Source: Pelotomaculum sp. UBA3103
Lineage (GTDB): Bacteria; Bacillota; Desulfotomaculia; Desulfotomaculales; Pelotomaculaceae
Direction: 5' to 3'
NCBI GenBank assembly: GCA_002365855.1
Contig: DFAP01000011.1
Span: forward strand, 1-22,769
Length of the DNA stretch: 22,769 nucleotides
Below, piece after piece: positions 1 to 7,466 of the stretch. Position 1 is the first letter of the stretch. Each line of letters opens with the position of its first letter. The translations under genes and the position numbers were made by a program. A model generated the notes under the pieces. The model was given only the letters and a program-made list of their open reading frames with translations, made no database searches and was not told where the DNA came from.

Positions 1-506
1 GCTTCCTCAAGAGTGATATTGTTTTCCATAATAAAAACGGGGTTAACAATTTCCTTTACGCTTGCCATAAGCATCGATATGAATATTTTAGGGTTTACCG
101 GTCTGAAATAACCCCTCTCGTTGCTGACAAGAATATCTTCAAACAATTTCTGAATTTTTTCAGCTCGAAATTGTTCAAGCTTGTCCCAAAGGCGGGGATA
201 ATATTTTTGCAAATCATACAATACCAGGGGTTGAATTGTTTTTAGATTTTCAGATATCACTTCAACTAAGTTCCTAACTTTGCCTGCCGGTTCTTTAGAA
301 GATGACCAGGCTTGTTGCACTTGATCTTCGACGGAAGCAATGTACCTGGTCAGGATGAAATCTACAATCTCTTCTTTGCTGCTGAAATAGCGGTAAATGG
401 TCCTTTTGCTCATGGATGCGCGCACTGCCAGCTCGTCCATGGTGACCCTGGAAAATCCGCGCTCTGAGGCCAGTTCTGTGAAAGACCTAATTATTCTCTG
501 CTTCAT
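1..506 (-). CDS. TetR/AcrR family transcriptional regulator (3' end outside the window)
   Basis: The minus strand reads without a stop from 506 to the left edge, giving about 168 residues. The N-terminus is a TetR-type helix-turn-helix: a first helix with RIIRSFTELASERGFS, then VTMDELAVRASMSKRTIYRYFSSKEEIV, where the recognition helix and the YxYFxSKEE ending are typical. The rest is a helical ligand-binding domain. I chose the ATG at 506 because GGAAGGTG lies just upstream; the ATG at 521 has no ribosome-binding site. The gene follows the efflux permease on the same strand, so it is probably the local repressor of the efflux genes, as in E. coli ybh-type loci (inference). The ligand is unknown. 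Confidence 0.9.
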   Translation of the reverse strand, partial: MKQRIIRSFTELASERGFSRVTMDELAVRASMSKRTIYRYFSSKEEIVDFILTRYIASVEDQVQQAWSSSKEPAGKVRNLVEVISENLKTIQPLVLYDLQKYYPRLWDKLEQFRAEKIQKLFEDILVSNERGYFRPVNPKIFISMLMASVKEIVNPVFIMENNITLEE

Positions 507-523
507 CAATGCACCTTCCATTT

Positions 524-553
524 AAATAGTGATACTTTAAATAGTGACACTAT
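524..553. promoter_or_regulatory. Tandem 15-bp repeat upstream of tetR, candidate operator
   Basis: Two head-to-tail 15-bp units lie at 524-538 (AAATAGTGATACTTT) and 539-553 (AAATAGTGACACTAT). The second contains a perfect dyad, ATAGTG-A-CACTAT. The block overlaps the permease stop codon and ends 18 bp before the tetR start, the usual place for an autoregulatory TetR site. A related palindrome lies before the adaptor gene at 4510-4528. The binding role is inferred. Confidence 0.55.
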
Positions 554-1659
554 GCGATTTTCTTCTTAAACTTCAGGATGGCCAGGGTCATCATGACAAC
601 AGAAAAAACTATCAGCGCCATAACCTGAGGTATCAGGTACTGAAAACCGATCCCTTTCAATACAATACCTCTGATGATCGTCAGGTAGAACGTAAGAGGA
701 ATCAAGTTGCTGATATACTGAATTAACTGCGGCATAGCCTCCCTGGGAAACATATAGCCTGAAAGCATGATGCTGGGAAGCATAACCATGAAGGACATTT
801 GGGAAGCTTGCATTTGGGTCTTGGCAATATTTGAAATAAAGATACCCATGCCCAGGGAAGCGGTTATAAAGAACAAGGTTAACAGGTAAAGTTCAAGTAT
901 ACTGCCCCTGATAGGCACCCTGAACAAAAGCACTCCTACCAGCAGGGCAAACGTAATTTGCACATAGCCCAGGGCAATGTATGGAATAATTTTACCTATC
1001 ATCAGCTCGTATGGGCGCATAGGGGTAACCATTAACTGCTCCAGGGTTCCACGCTCACGCTCCCTGACAATCCCCATCGATGTCATCATCACCATGGTCA
1101 TGGTAACAATAATCCCCAGGATTGCCGGGACCATGTAAAAGGCTGTAATGCCGTCCGGGTTGTACCAGGGACGGACCCTGACGTCATAGGGCAAGCTTTG
1201 GATTTGCGTCTTTTGTATTAAGATGTTTTGGGATTTAAGGAGCCCAATTGAATTAGCGATGGCCAAGGCGGAATTGGCTACCATGTTGTCCGAGGCGTCG
1301 ACGATGACCTGGACCTGTGCAGGCTTGCCGCTTCTCAAGTTTTGGGCAAAATCCGGCGAAAAAATTATCCCCGCCTTGGCCTTGCCGCTGTCTATCAAAT
1401 AGGTAATATCACTGTATCCTGTAGCGTTATAATGTATGTCGAAATAGCCGGAAGCACTGAACGCGTCCAAAAGGTCCCTGCTTTCCTCCGATATAGACTG
1501 GTCGAACACGGCAGTCGGGATATGCTTGACATCGGTTTGGATGGCATAGCCAAACAGGACCAGTTGGATCAGCGGGATAATAAAAACAATGCCCAGTGTC
1601 AGGCGGTCCCGTAACAGCTGCAGGACCTCTTTTTTCATGATCGCCATGATTCTGCTCAC
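550..1659 (-). CDS. ABC-2 type efflux permease (YhhJ/YbhR-like)
   Basis: This 369-residue protein is the membrane component of the export ABC transporter. It has an N-terminal membrane segment (about residues 17-42, LTLGIVFIIPLIQLVLFGYAI) and then a large extracytoplasmic domain containing the motif IVDASDN. Five hydrophobic segments follow in the C-terminal half (from about residue 175). The motif RERERGTLEQLMVTP is characteristic of ABC2_membrane_3 permeases. A GTG at 1659 directly follows the stop codon of the upstream ATPase, implying translational coupling; ATGs at 1647 and 1638 are alternatives. E. coli YbhFSR has two permeases, but only one is visible here, as in the RbbA/YhhJ type. 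The substrate cannot be read from sequence. Confidence 0.92.
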   Translation of the reverse strand: MSRIMAIMKKEVLQLLRDRLTLGIVFIIPLIQLVLFGYAIQTDVKHIPTAVFDQSISEESRDLLDAFSASGYFDIHYNATGYSDITYLIDSGKAKAGIIFSPDFAQNLRSGKPAQVQVIVDASDNMVANSALAIANSIGLLKSQNILIQKTQIQSLPYDVRVRPWYNPDGITAFYMVPAILGIIVTMTMVMMTSMGIVRERERGTLEQLMVTPMRPYELMIGKIIPYIALGYVQITFALLVGVLLFRVPIRGSILELYLLTLFFITASLGMGIFISNIAKTQMQASQMSFMVMLPSIMLSGYMFPREAMPQLIQYISNLIPLTFYLTIIRGIVLKGIGFQYLIPQVMALIVFSVVMMTLAILKFKKKIA

Positions 1660-2577
1660 CTAGGACACCTGCTTTCTCTTCTTTCTGGCGAGAGATATAA
1701 AGACATCCTCAAGGGAAGGTTCAATGATTGTTGAATTTGCTCCGGTGAATTGATTAAAGGCTTCCAGGTGACTTTCAGACTCGAGCAATACGTGCAGCAT
1801 CTGCCCGTGAATAGTGCAGTCCTTTACGTAGGGCAGTTTTTCTATGGAGTCTATCCTTCTCAGTGCGTCCGGCAGGTCCGCCTCCAGCATGCAGCCTGTA
1901 ATAACCTTTTGCTTCAGGTTGTCAGGTGTATCGTTAGCAATCAGCATTCCCTCTGAAATGAAGGCGATCTGATAGCATCGCTCAGCCTCATCCATAAAGT
2001 GAGTGGTGACCATTACTGTTACACCCTCGTTGGCCATTCTCTGGATGATTTGAAAGAACATGCGCCTGCTCGTGGGACTGATTCCACTGGTAGGTTCGTC
2101 CAGAAACAGTAAAGACGGCCGGGAAATGATCGAGCACCCCATTGCCAGGCGCTGCTTAAATCCACCGCTCAGGTTTGATACCAGTTCATCCTCCCGTCCT
2201 GCAAGGAGGGACATTTCCAGCATTTCACCGATCCTTTTTTTCCGCTCCTGGTAGGGGATACTATACATGCCGGCATAAAAATCCAGGTTTTCGTAAACTG
2301 TCAGGTCTTCATAAAGGCTGAATTTCTGAGACATATAACCGATTTTACTCTTGATTTTTTCAGATTCCCTGACCAGGTCGTACCCTAATACAGTACCAGA
2401 TCCCGAGGTGGGCTCCAGAAGGCCGCAGAGCATCCGGATAGTAGTGGTTTTGCCTGAGCCGTTGGGACCCAGGAATCCGTATATTTCACCGGGCCTTATG
2501 TTTATGGTCAGATTGTCAACAGCAGTAAAATTGCCAAAAATTTTAGTCAGTCCGTTGGTCGATACCACGTACTCCAT
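1660..2577 (-). CDS. ABC transporter ATP-binding protein, second of two
   Basis: This 305-residue nucleotide-binding subunit is one of two ATPases in the efflux operon. The Walker A motif is GPNGSGKT (37-44), the Q-loop YMSQ is near 81-84, the signature is LSGGF (136-140) and the Walker B motif is LLFLDEP (156-162), followed by the switch His in MVTTHFMDEAE. A C-terminal domain of about 80 residues follows, ending SLEDVFISLARKK, which is typical of drug/antibiotic exporter ATPases. It begins one base after the stop of the upstream ATPase and abuts the permease. Together the two ATPases correspond to the halves of the fused E. coli YbhF/RbbA protein, encoded here as separate genes. Confidence 0.95.
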   Translation of the reverse strand: MEYVVSTNGLTKIFGNFTAVDNLTINIRPGEIYGFLGPNGSGKTTTIRMLCGLLEPTSGSGTVLGYDLVRESEKIKSKIGYMSQKFSLYEDLTVYENLDFYAGMYSIPYQERKKRIGEMLEMSLLAGREDELVSNLSGGFKQRLAMGCSIISRPSLLFLDEPTSGISPTSRRMFFQIIQRMANEGVTVMVTTHFMDEAERCYQIAFISEGMLIANDTPDNLKQKVITGCMLEADLPDALRRIDSIEKLPYVKDCTIHGQMLHVLLESESHLEAFNQFTGANSTIIEPSLEDVFISLARKKRKQVS

Positions 2578-2578
2578 A

Positions 2579-3484
2579 TTAAACCGCCTCTTTTCCCGTT
2601 AGCATGACAAACACATCCTCAATGGAAGGAGGCACTTCCCTGATTTGAAAATTTTTTATTTTCCTGTCAGCCAGGTTTTCAGCTATTATATCACTTGCCT
2701 CAGCTTGCTTAACCAGTACATGGGATTTATCACCGTAGAAATATGTGTCTTTAACCACCTCAAGCTCGTTAAGGAACGCCAGGTCCTGCCTGCCAGCTTT
2801 AATTTCCAGTATCTTATACGGAAATTGCCGCCTGATGCTGCCGGGAGAACCAACTATAACAATCTTTCCCTTGTCCATGAAGGCAATCTTTTTGCAGAGT
2901 TCCGCTTCATCCATATAAGAAGTTGACACCAGAATGGTCATGCCATTTTTGTTTAAGTCGTACAGAATTCTCCAAAAATCCTTGCGTGACTCAGGATCGA
3001 CACCGTAGGTAGGTTCATCTAGGATCAGCATGTTCGGCCTGGCCACAAGTGAGCAGGTCAGGGCTAACTTCTGCTTCATTCCGCCGGACAGGTTGTCAGC
3101 AAGCCGGGATTTGAATTTAATCAGCCCCGTCATGTCCAGGATTTCATCAGCCCGCAGCAGGATTGTCCTGCGATCCAGCTTGTACATGGCGCCGAAAAAA
3201 TTGATATTTTCCATGACCGTAAGGTCTCCGTAAAGGCTGAATCTCTGGGGCATGTAGCCATATGATTCCACCGATTTTTTAGCGTCCTTTATATCCTGGT
3301 CCAATAGCTTAATGTCGCCGCTGGTTGGTGTAATCAGAGCACAGAGCATTCTCATAAGAGTTGTCTTGCCGGCTCCGTCAGGGCCGACCAGGCCAAAAAT
3401 ATCGCCCCGGTCAATTTTGATTGTGACCTCATTTACTGCAGTCAGACTGCCGAATGCCTTGGTCAAAGCTTGAGTTTCAATCAT
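2579..3484 (-). CDS. ABC transporter ATP-binding protein, first of two
   Basis: This 301-residue ATPase has Walker A GPDGAGKT (34-41), the Q-loop YMPQ (77-80), signature LSGGM (132-136) and Walker B MLILDEP (152-158). The H-loop position reads [11 protein letters not shown], so the usual switch His is Ser/Tyr. The Asp in GPDGAGKT and the lost H-loop His match the first, degenerate half of YbhF/RbbA-type proteins, which suggests that this subunit forms the weaker site of an asymmetric heterodimer with the ATPase at 1660-2577 (inference). Its ATG overlaps the adaptor stop codon (ATGA). Confidence 0.95.
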   Translation of the reverse strand: MIETQALTKAFGSLTAVNEVTIKIDRGDIFGLVGPDGAGKTTLMRMLCALITPTSGDIKLLDQDIKDAKKSVESYGYMPQRFSLYGDLTVMENINFFGAMYKLDRRTILLRADEILDMTGLIKFKSRLADNLSGGMKQKLALTCSLVARPNMLILDEPTYGVDPESRKDFWRILYDLNKNGMTILVSTSYMDEAELCKKIAFMDKGKIVIVGSPGSIRRQFPYKILEIKAGRQDLAFLNELEVVKDTYFYGDKSHVLVKQAEASDIIAENLADRKIKNFQIREVPPSIEDVFVMLTGKEAV

Positions 3485-4473
3485 TGGGCAGCCTCATAAC
3501 GAATGACAACATCCGCCGGCATACCAGGCTTTAGCAAGCCATCGCTGTCGTTTACCTTTATTTTGACGGGGTAAACAACATTTGTCCGCTCTTTTTTAGT
3601 TTGGATGGTTTTAGGGGTAAATTCGCCTTTTTTAGCAATTTCCTCAACAGTACCCTGGAATTCAGCGCTGAACCCACTTACAGTAAATGTAACGGCCTGT
3701 CCAAGTCTGACCAGGGGGAGGTCGTCGGTGGGGATGTACACTTTGATCCACATATTGCTGAGGTCGGCGATGGTTGCCACCGAAGCCCCTGTTTGAATAA
3801 CCTCGCCATCTTCAATGTTTTTTGTAAGCACAGTTCCCTCAATGGGGCATGTTATCTTGGCGTCCTCCAGCAACGATTCCGATGCTTTCAGTACGGCAAT
3901 GTTCCTTTCAAGCTCTACTTTGGCCGCCTCAATCTGTTCGGGTCTGCTGCCGGATAACAGGAGGCTTAGGCGTGATTGGGCCGAGTCAAGAAGATTCTTA
4001 TTTAAGTTTAATTTGTATTCCAGTCCCTCTATCTCTGATTCTGAGATAACATTCTCCTCGAACAGAGCGGCGCCCCGGTCGTAATCCTTTAATGCCTTAT
4101 CGTAATTGATCTGAGCAGTGCTGACACCGATTTCTGCATCCCTGATCTCCTGTTCCCTGGCTCCAGAAGTAAGATCAGCCAGCAGCGCCCTGGCCTTTTG
4201 TACGGAAAGGCTGTCTCTCTCCCTTTGAGCTACCAGGTCATTGCGGCTGATGATAGCTATAAGCTGACCTTTTTGCACCTGGTCACCTGCGGCAATATTC
4301 AGATCCTGCAGGGTGCCGGAAAGCTTTGCCCTCAATTCCACCTGGGTGGCCTCAACGGTCCCCGTGGCAACCAGTCCAGTATGAGGGTCTGGTTTAAAAT
4401 AAATTGCATATCCCCAATACGCTACGGCGCAAATTATTACAACGAGAAATACGGCTGCAACCCTTTTCTTCAC
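3481..4473 (-). CDS. HlyD/EmrA-type membrane-fusion adaptor (YbhG/YhiI-like)
   Basis: This 330-residue periplasmic-adaptor-type protein is anchored by one N-terminal hydrophobic segment (residues 4-26). A split lipoyl/barrel-sandwich domain follows: its first half is [18 protein letters not shown] (about 37-54) and its second half is [21 protein letters not shown] (about 210-230). A long alpha-helical coiled-coil hairpin lies between them (about 75-205), and a beta-barrel domain follows. The start is GTG 4473 with GGGGTGAG upstream; the overlapping ATG at 4475 runs straight into a stop. It is the first gene of the efflux operon. In a monoderm such adaptors probably act at the outer membrane face; whether this organism has an outer membrane cannot be read here. 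Confidence 0.92.
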   Translation of the reverse strand: MKKRVAAVFLVVIICAVAYWGYAIYFKPDPHTGLVATGTVEATQVELRAKLSGTLQDLNIAAGDQVQKGQLIAIISRNDLVAQRERDSLSVQKARALLADLTSGAREQEIRDAEIGVSTAQINYDKALKDYDRGAALFEENVISESEIEGLEYKLNLNKNLLDSAQSRLSLLLSGSRPEQIEAAKVELERNIAVLKASESLLEDAKITCPIEGTVLTKNIEDGEVIQTGASVATIADLSNMWIKVYIPTDDLPLVRLGQAVTFTVSGFSAEFQGTVEEIAKKGEFTPKTIQTKKERTNVVYPVKIKVNDSDGLLKPGMPADVVIRYEAAQ

Positions 4474-4509
4474 ATGCTCACCCCACTCCAGTTAATTAGT
4501 TAAAAAATA

Positions 4510-4528
4510 AAGTAAACTAATGTTACTT
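4510..4528. promoter_or_regulatory. 19-bp palindrome, candidate efflux operator
   Basis: AAGTAA-ACTAATG-TTACTT is a dyad located between the predicted efflux promoter (4547-4575) and the adaptor start. Its minus-strand form (AAGTAACATTAGTTT) matches the minus-strand form of the repeat before tetR (AAGTATCACTATTTA) at 11 of 15 positions. This fits one TetR protein binding both sites. The function is inferred. Confidence 0.45.
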
Positions 4529-4546
4529 GAATAGTTTCCATGTTCT

Positions 4547-4575
4547 ACAATAGCATTTTTTAGTCATCTTGACAA
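4547..4575 (-). promoter_or_regulatory. Sigma-A-like promoter of the efflux operon
   Basis: On the minus strand TTGTCA (4575-4570), a 17-bp spacer and TATTGT (4552-4547) precede the adaptor gene. The -35 element overlaps the -35 element of the plus-strand promoter at 4569-4597. Confidence 0.5.
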
Positions 4576-4597
4576 CGGATTCATGGTAAAATTTAAT
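4569..4597 (+). promoter_or_regulatory. Sigma-A-like promoter toward the Hsp33 remnant and yedF
   Basis: A perfect TTGACA (4569-4574), a 17-bp spacer and TTTAAT (4592-4597, five of six to consensus) give a strong predicted promoter. It lies back-to-back with the efflux promoter and shares its -35 region. The first intact gene downstream is yedF. Confidence 0.6.
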
Positions 4598-4648
4598 TCA
4601 AAATAAGGTAAGATATTTACATATAGGTAGAACAGTATCTTATCATTT

Positions 4649-4843
4649 TTGGAAAAGACGCCGCTAATTTTTAAATGCGCCTGCTCCTTGGAGAGGATTG
4701 GAGATATAATGGCGGCGCTGGGCAAAAAAGAAATAGAAAAGATTCTTGAGGAGCAGGGCAGGGCAGAAGTGAAATGCCATTTCTGTGGTGATATCTATGA
4801 TTTCGACGCGGTAAACCTCAGAGACATTATAAATAATTCTTAA
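4649..4843 (+). pseudogene. hslO: Remnant of Hsp33 (HslO): C-terminal zinc redox-switch domain only
   Basis: The 64 codons match only the C-terminal zinc-binding switch of Hsp33: FKCACSLERI (CxC), then LGKKEIEKILEEQGRAEV, then CHFCGDIYDF (CxxC). All four zinc-binding cysteines remain. The N-terminal chaperone domain and linker, over 200 residues in a normal Hsp33, are missing; an in-frame TAG at 4628-4630 and the promoter region lie immediately upstream. The only start that includes all four cysteines is a TTG at 4649 without a clear ribosome-binding site. An ATG at 4709 with GGAG upstream would lose the CxC pair. I call it a deletion remnant, but expression of a free zinc domain cannot be excluded. 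Confidence 0.7.
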
Positions 4844-4892
4844 ATAATGACACAAAAGACCCTACCCCTTGTGTCTAGGAAGGAAGAGCTGC

Positions 4893-5501
4893 ATGAGCGC
4901 GAAAGAGATAGACTGCCGCGGGTTGGCCTGCCCGCAGCCGGTGATCGAGGCCAAGAAAGCCCTGGATGCGGGGACAGAGGATGCCGTTACAGTGATCGTG
5001 GACAATCTTACCGCCAGGGAAAATGTTGCCCGGTTTGCCGGGAATGCCGGCTGCAGTGTCAGGGTTGAAGAGCAGCAGGGAAGTTATCGCCTGCTTATCA
5101 CCAGGCGTGCCGTAAGTACGCCGTCTATTGATTCCTCCCGGGCAGGTTCGACCCAAAGTATGGTAATGGATGGGGCTGTGTATTTTATATCCAGCAACGC
5201 CCTTGGTCAGGGTTCTCCGGATCTCGGCGAGGTGCTGATGAAAAGCCTGATGGTAACTCTTGCTCAGCAGCCTCCCAGGGCGTTACTCTTTTTGAACGCC
5301 GGTGTGTACCTGACCGTAGAGGGTTCTGATGTCCTGGAACAGCTGGAAAAAATGTCCGCGGCAGGTACGGAAATACTGGTCTGCGGTACCTGCCTCGATT
5401 ACTACAAGCTCAAAGATAAATTAGCGGTTGGCGTTGTGTCCAATATGTACGAGATCAATAGCAGGTTATCAGGTCCTAACAAAGTTATTACAGTATCGTA
5501 A
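4893..5501 (+). CDS. yedF: Selenium metabolism protein YedF (TusA-like domain plus DsrE-like domain)
   Basis: The product has 202 residues. The first 75 form a TusA/SirA fold with the signature EIDCRGLACPQPVIEAKKAL, including the CPxP motif. After a short linker comes a DsrE-like domain containing SPDLGEVLMKSLM and CGTCLDYYKLKDKLAVGVVSNMYEI. This two-domain arrangement, with the CGTCLD motif, is that of the YedF family, which co-occurs with selenium utilisation genes and is thought to handle selenium or sulfur as per-selenide/persulfide; its exact reaction is not settled. The start is ATG 4893, with AGGAAGGAAGAG upstream. No other selenium genes and no in-frame UGA selenocysteine candidates are seen in the window. 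Confidence 0.88.
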   Translation: MSAKEIDCRGLACPQPVIEAKKALDAGTEDAVTVIVDNLTARENVARFAGNAGCSVRVEEQQGSYRLLITRRAVSTPSIDSSRAGSTQSMVMDGAVYFISSNALGQGSPDLGEVLMKSLMVTLAQQPPRALLFLNAGVYLTVEGSDVLEQLEKMSAAGTEILVCGTCLDYYKLKDKLAVGVVSNMYEINSRLSGPNKVITVS

Positions 5502-5524
5502 CAGGTATATATTTTATCATATAT

Positions 5525-5755
5525 CCGGGATTCAGCAGAAAGGTAGAGTTTATACGTCATCAACGCTGGGAGTATGCCATGCCCAAATTCACAGTGGGTT
5601 ACTACCAGCTTCTGAAAACATTTCAAACAAGACGCCGGCAAGACTTGCCTTTCTTTTTCTGCGGTGACTATCTGGCCGGTTCCTGCGTGGAAGCTGCCGC
5701 GCGCTCAGGGTTAGCGGCCGCTGAAGAAGTCGCGAAATCATTCCCTTTATTATAA
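5525..5755 (+). pseudogene. 3' remnant of an FAD-dependent amine/protoporphyrinogen oxidase-like gene
   Basis: A reading frame ending at TAA 5753-5755 encodes about 77 residues that resemble the end of NAD(P)/FAD-dependent oxidoreductases of the amine oxidase/protoporphyrinogen oxidase type: RHQRWEYAMPKFTVGYYQLL, then LPFFFCGDYLAGSCVEAAARSGLAAAEEVA. The second stretch is the usual C-terminal FAD-contact segment (FCGDYLAG...EGA..SG..AA). The FAD-binding N-terminus and catalytic core, some 350 residues, are absent, because yedF ends 24 bases before the homology. An internal ATG (5579) could start a 58-residue peptide, but no ribosome-binding site supports it. Most likely a deletion scar. Confidence 0.6.
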
Positions 5756-5801
5756 AAAAGTGAAATTCAAGTCTTCTAAGAGTTTGGCTAAAAATACCAC
5801 T

Positions 5802-5830
5802 TTACCAGAACATGAGTTCGGATCTATAAT
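5802..5830 (+). promoter_or_regulatory. Promoter of dinB
   Basis: TTACCA (5802-5807), a 17-bp spacer and a perfect TATAAT (5825-5830) form a sigma-A-type promoter. One LexA box covers the end of the -35 element and the spacer; the second lies at the predicted transcription start. Confidence 0.65.
5807..5820. promoter_or_regulatory. LexA (SOS) box 1 of dinB
   Basis: AGAACATGAGTTCG contains the perfect GAAC-N4-GTTC dyad of the Gram-positive LexA/DinR consensus (CGAACnnnnGTTCG). It overlaps the dinB promoter, so LexA bound here would block RNA polymerase. Confidence 0.75.
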
Positions 5831-5836
5831 TAACTC

Positions 5837-5850
5837 AGAACATATGTTTG
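5837..5850. promoter_or_regulatory. LexA (SOS) box 2 of dinB
   Basis: AGAACATATGTTTG differs by one base from the classic Bacillus LexA site CGAACATATGTTTG. It begins exactly 30 bp after the start of box 1, about three helical turns, so two LexA dimers could sit on the same DNA face. Confidence 0.75.
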
Positions 5851-5861
5851 GAGTGGTTTTT

Positions 5862-7070
5862 TTGTACTGTCCAATCCTGCTGGCCGACATGAATGCTTTC
5901 TATGCCAGTGTGCACCAGGCCATGGACCCCGAGCTTCGGGGGAAGCCGGTTATTGTCGGCGGTGACCCGGCCAAACGCCACGGCATAGTTTTGGCCGCCT
6001 CTTATGAGGCCAAGGCCCGCGGGGTGAAAACAGGCATTGGTGTATGGGATGCCAGGGACCTCTGCCCTGATGCCATCTTTCTTAAGCCCAGGCCCGCTTC
6101 CTATGTCAATTTTTCTGCCCGAATCATTCGGATCATGAAAGATTTCAGCCCCATGATCGAGCCATTTTCCATTGATGAAGCTTTCATGGATGTCTCCGGT
6201 TGCGGTAACCTCTTCGGCTCCTCTCTGGATATTGCTGCAAAATTAAAGAAGAGGATCAAAGAGGAAGTAGGAGTGCTGTGCAGTGTTGGAGTGGGCCCAA
6301 ACAAACTTCTGGCCAAAATGGGCGCCGGCCTGCAGAAGCCCGACGGGCTTACGGTGCTGGACTTCCCCGATATTCCAGCCAAAATGTGGCCGCTTCCCGT
6401 GCGGAAACTTTTCGGGGTGGGGAGCCGCCTGGAGAAGAGGCTGGCTGATTTCAACATTCACACTATTGGAGAGCTTGCCTGCTACCCACTGCCGGTACTG
6501 CAGAAAAGATTCGGCCTGATGGGGCATGTCCTGCACCTATCCGCCAACGGCATAGACTACAGTCCGGTTGACCCTCATTCCCTGGAGCGGATCAAATCCA
6601 TCGGCCACCAGATTACCCTTCCCAGGGATTACCGGGGTTACCCGGAGATAGAGGTAGTTATCCTGGAGTTGTGTGAAATCGTATGCAGGCGGGTGCGCTT
6701 GGGAGGATTTGCGGGGAAAACCGTAAACCTCACTTTAAAGGATAACGAATTTTTATGGATTTCCCGCGCGCGCACCATGACTTGTTACACGGCCTCTGCG
6801 GGAAATGTTTACCGGGCTGCAATGGAACTGCTGCACAAGCACTGGCCTTCCTGGAAGCCGCTCAGGATGGTGGGAGTATCATTGGGCAGGCTGGTTAAAA
6901 ATGCCCCGGAGCAGATGGATTTGTTCGGGGAGGCGCAAAGAGCGCATCTCCTGAATGTCGCCTGTGACCGGATCAAGGACCGGTTCGGTGAACAGAGCAT
7001 CCTGAGGGCGGTATCCCTGACCCCTGAGGGTGTGCTTCGGGATCGGAGCGGCGCGGCGGAGCATGGCTAA
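5862..7070 (+). CDS. dinB: DNA polymerase IV (Y-family translesion polymerase DinB)
   Basis: This 402-residue Y-family polymerase copies damaged DNA. The palm motifs are LADMNAFYASVHQ with metal ligand Asp9, and FSIDEAFMD with Asp105/Glu106. The finger segment YEAKARGVKTGI follows the family. Helix-hairpin-helix motifs (KLFGVGSRLEKRL; TIGELACYPL) lie near the middle and the little-finger domain follows. A beta-clamp binding motif, QMDLFG, lies near the C-terminus. The start is TTG 5862, with GGAGTGG (5850-5856) upstream. The frame is open further upstream to 5760, but that stretch holds the promoter and both LexA boxes, and starting at 5862 gives the family's usual N-terminus. It is predicted to be SOS-induced. 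Confidence 0.95.
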   Translation: MYCPILLADMNAFYASVHQAMDPELRGKPVIVGGDPAKRHGIVLAASYEAKARGVKTGIGVWDARDLCPDAIFLKPRPASYVNFSARIIRIMKDFSPMIEPFSIDEAFMDVSGCGNLFGSSLDIAAKLKKRIKEEVGVLCSVGVGPNKLLAKMGAGLQKPDGLTVLDFPDIPAKMWPLPVRKLFGVGSRLEKRLADFNIHTIGELACYPLPVLQKRFGLMGHVLHLSANGIDYSPVDPHSLERIKSIGHQITLPRDYRGYPEIEVVILELCEIVCRRVRLGGFAGKTVNLTLKDNEFLWISRARTMTCYTASAGNVYRAAMELLHKHWPSWKPLRMVGVSLGRLVKNAPEQMDLFGEAQRAHLLNVACDRIKDRFGEQSILRAVSLTPEGVLRDRSGAAEHG

Positions 7071-7386
7071 TATTCGTGATTACTACCGGAAAAATTCCCT
7101 TTATGAAGGGCACCGCCTGATGCCGCCCGAATTGCGGGACAAGGTTACACATACCTGCTCCAGGTGTAAGTTTTTTGTAATGGTTGCAGGCCGGACCGAG
7201 GTGAGGCCCGGCTGCGCGGCGCTGATCCCGGAATACGCCGGGTTGGCCAAAAGAGTCCCTGAAAAACTGGACGCGGTTGATATTCTGAAAACAATGGGAA
7301 AAGAGGGTCTGGAGAGGGTTCTGGCAGGATGCGATCCCCGCCGCCAGGCTTGCGGACTCTTTCACCCCGGGCAAGAAAAAAAATAA
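7063..7386 (+). CDS. Conserved-looking Cys-rich protein, co-translated with dinB
   Basis: I do not recognise the family. The product has 107 residues, is basic, and has five cysteines (C32, C35, C51, C90, C97), with CSRC near residue 32 and PGCAAL, AGCDPRRQACGLF further on. This pattern could bind zinc or an Fe-S cluster (inference). No membrane segment or signal peptide is visible. The ATG at 7063 overlaps the dinB stop by 8 bases and is preceded by GGCGGAG, so it should be translated with dinB and fall under the same LexA control. A role next to translesion synthesis or in DNA-damage survival is suggested only by this context. Confidence 0.75.
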   Translation: MANIRDYYRKNSLYEGHRLMPPELRDKVTHTCSRCKFFVMVAGRTEVRPGCAALIPEYAGLAKRVPEKLDAVDILKTMGKEGLERVLAGCDPRRQACGLFHPGQEKK

Positions 7387-7466
7387 ATATAAGGCATATT
7401 CTAATGTAGATATGTAAACCAAGGCTTAGACAAAATACAGAGATTTTTGAAAGGAGCTGATATTTA

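Noticed and set aside
5760..5861. Longer N-terminus for DinB from a GTG at 5760
   Set aside because: The stretch contains the promoter and two LexA boxes, and family proteins start right before the LADMNAFYAS motif.
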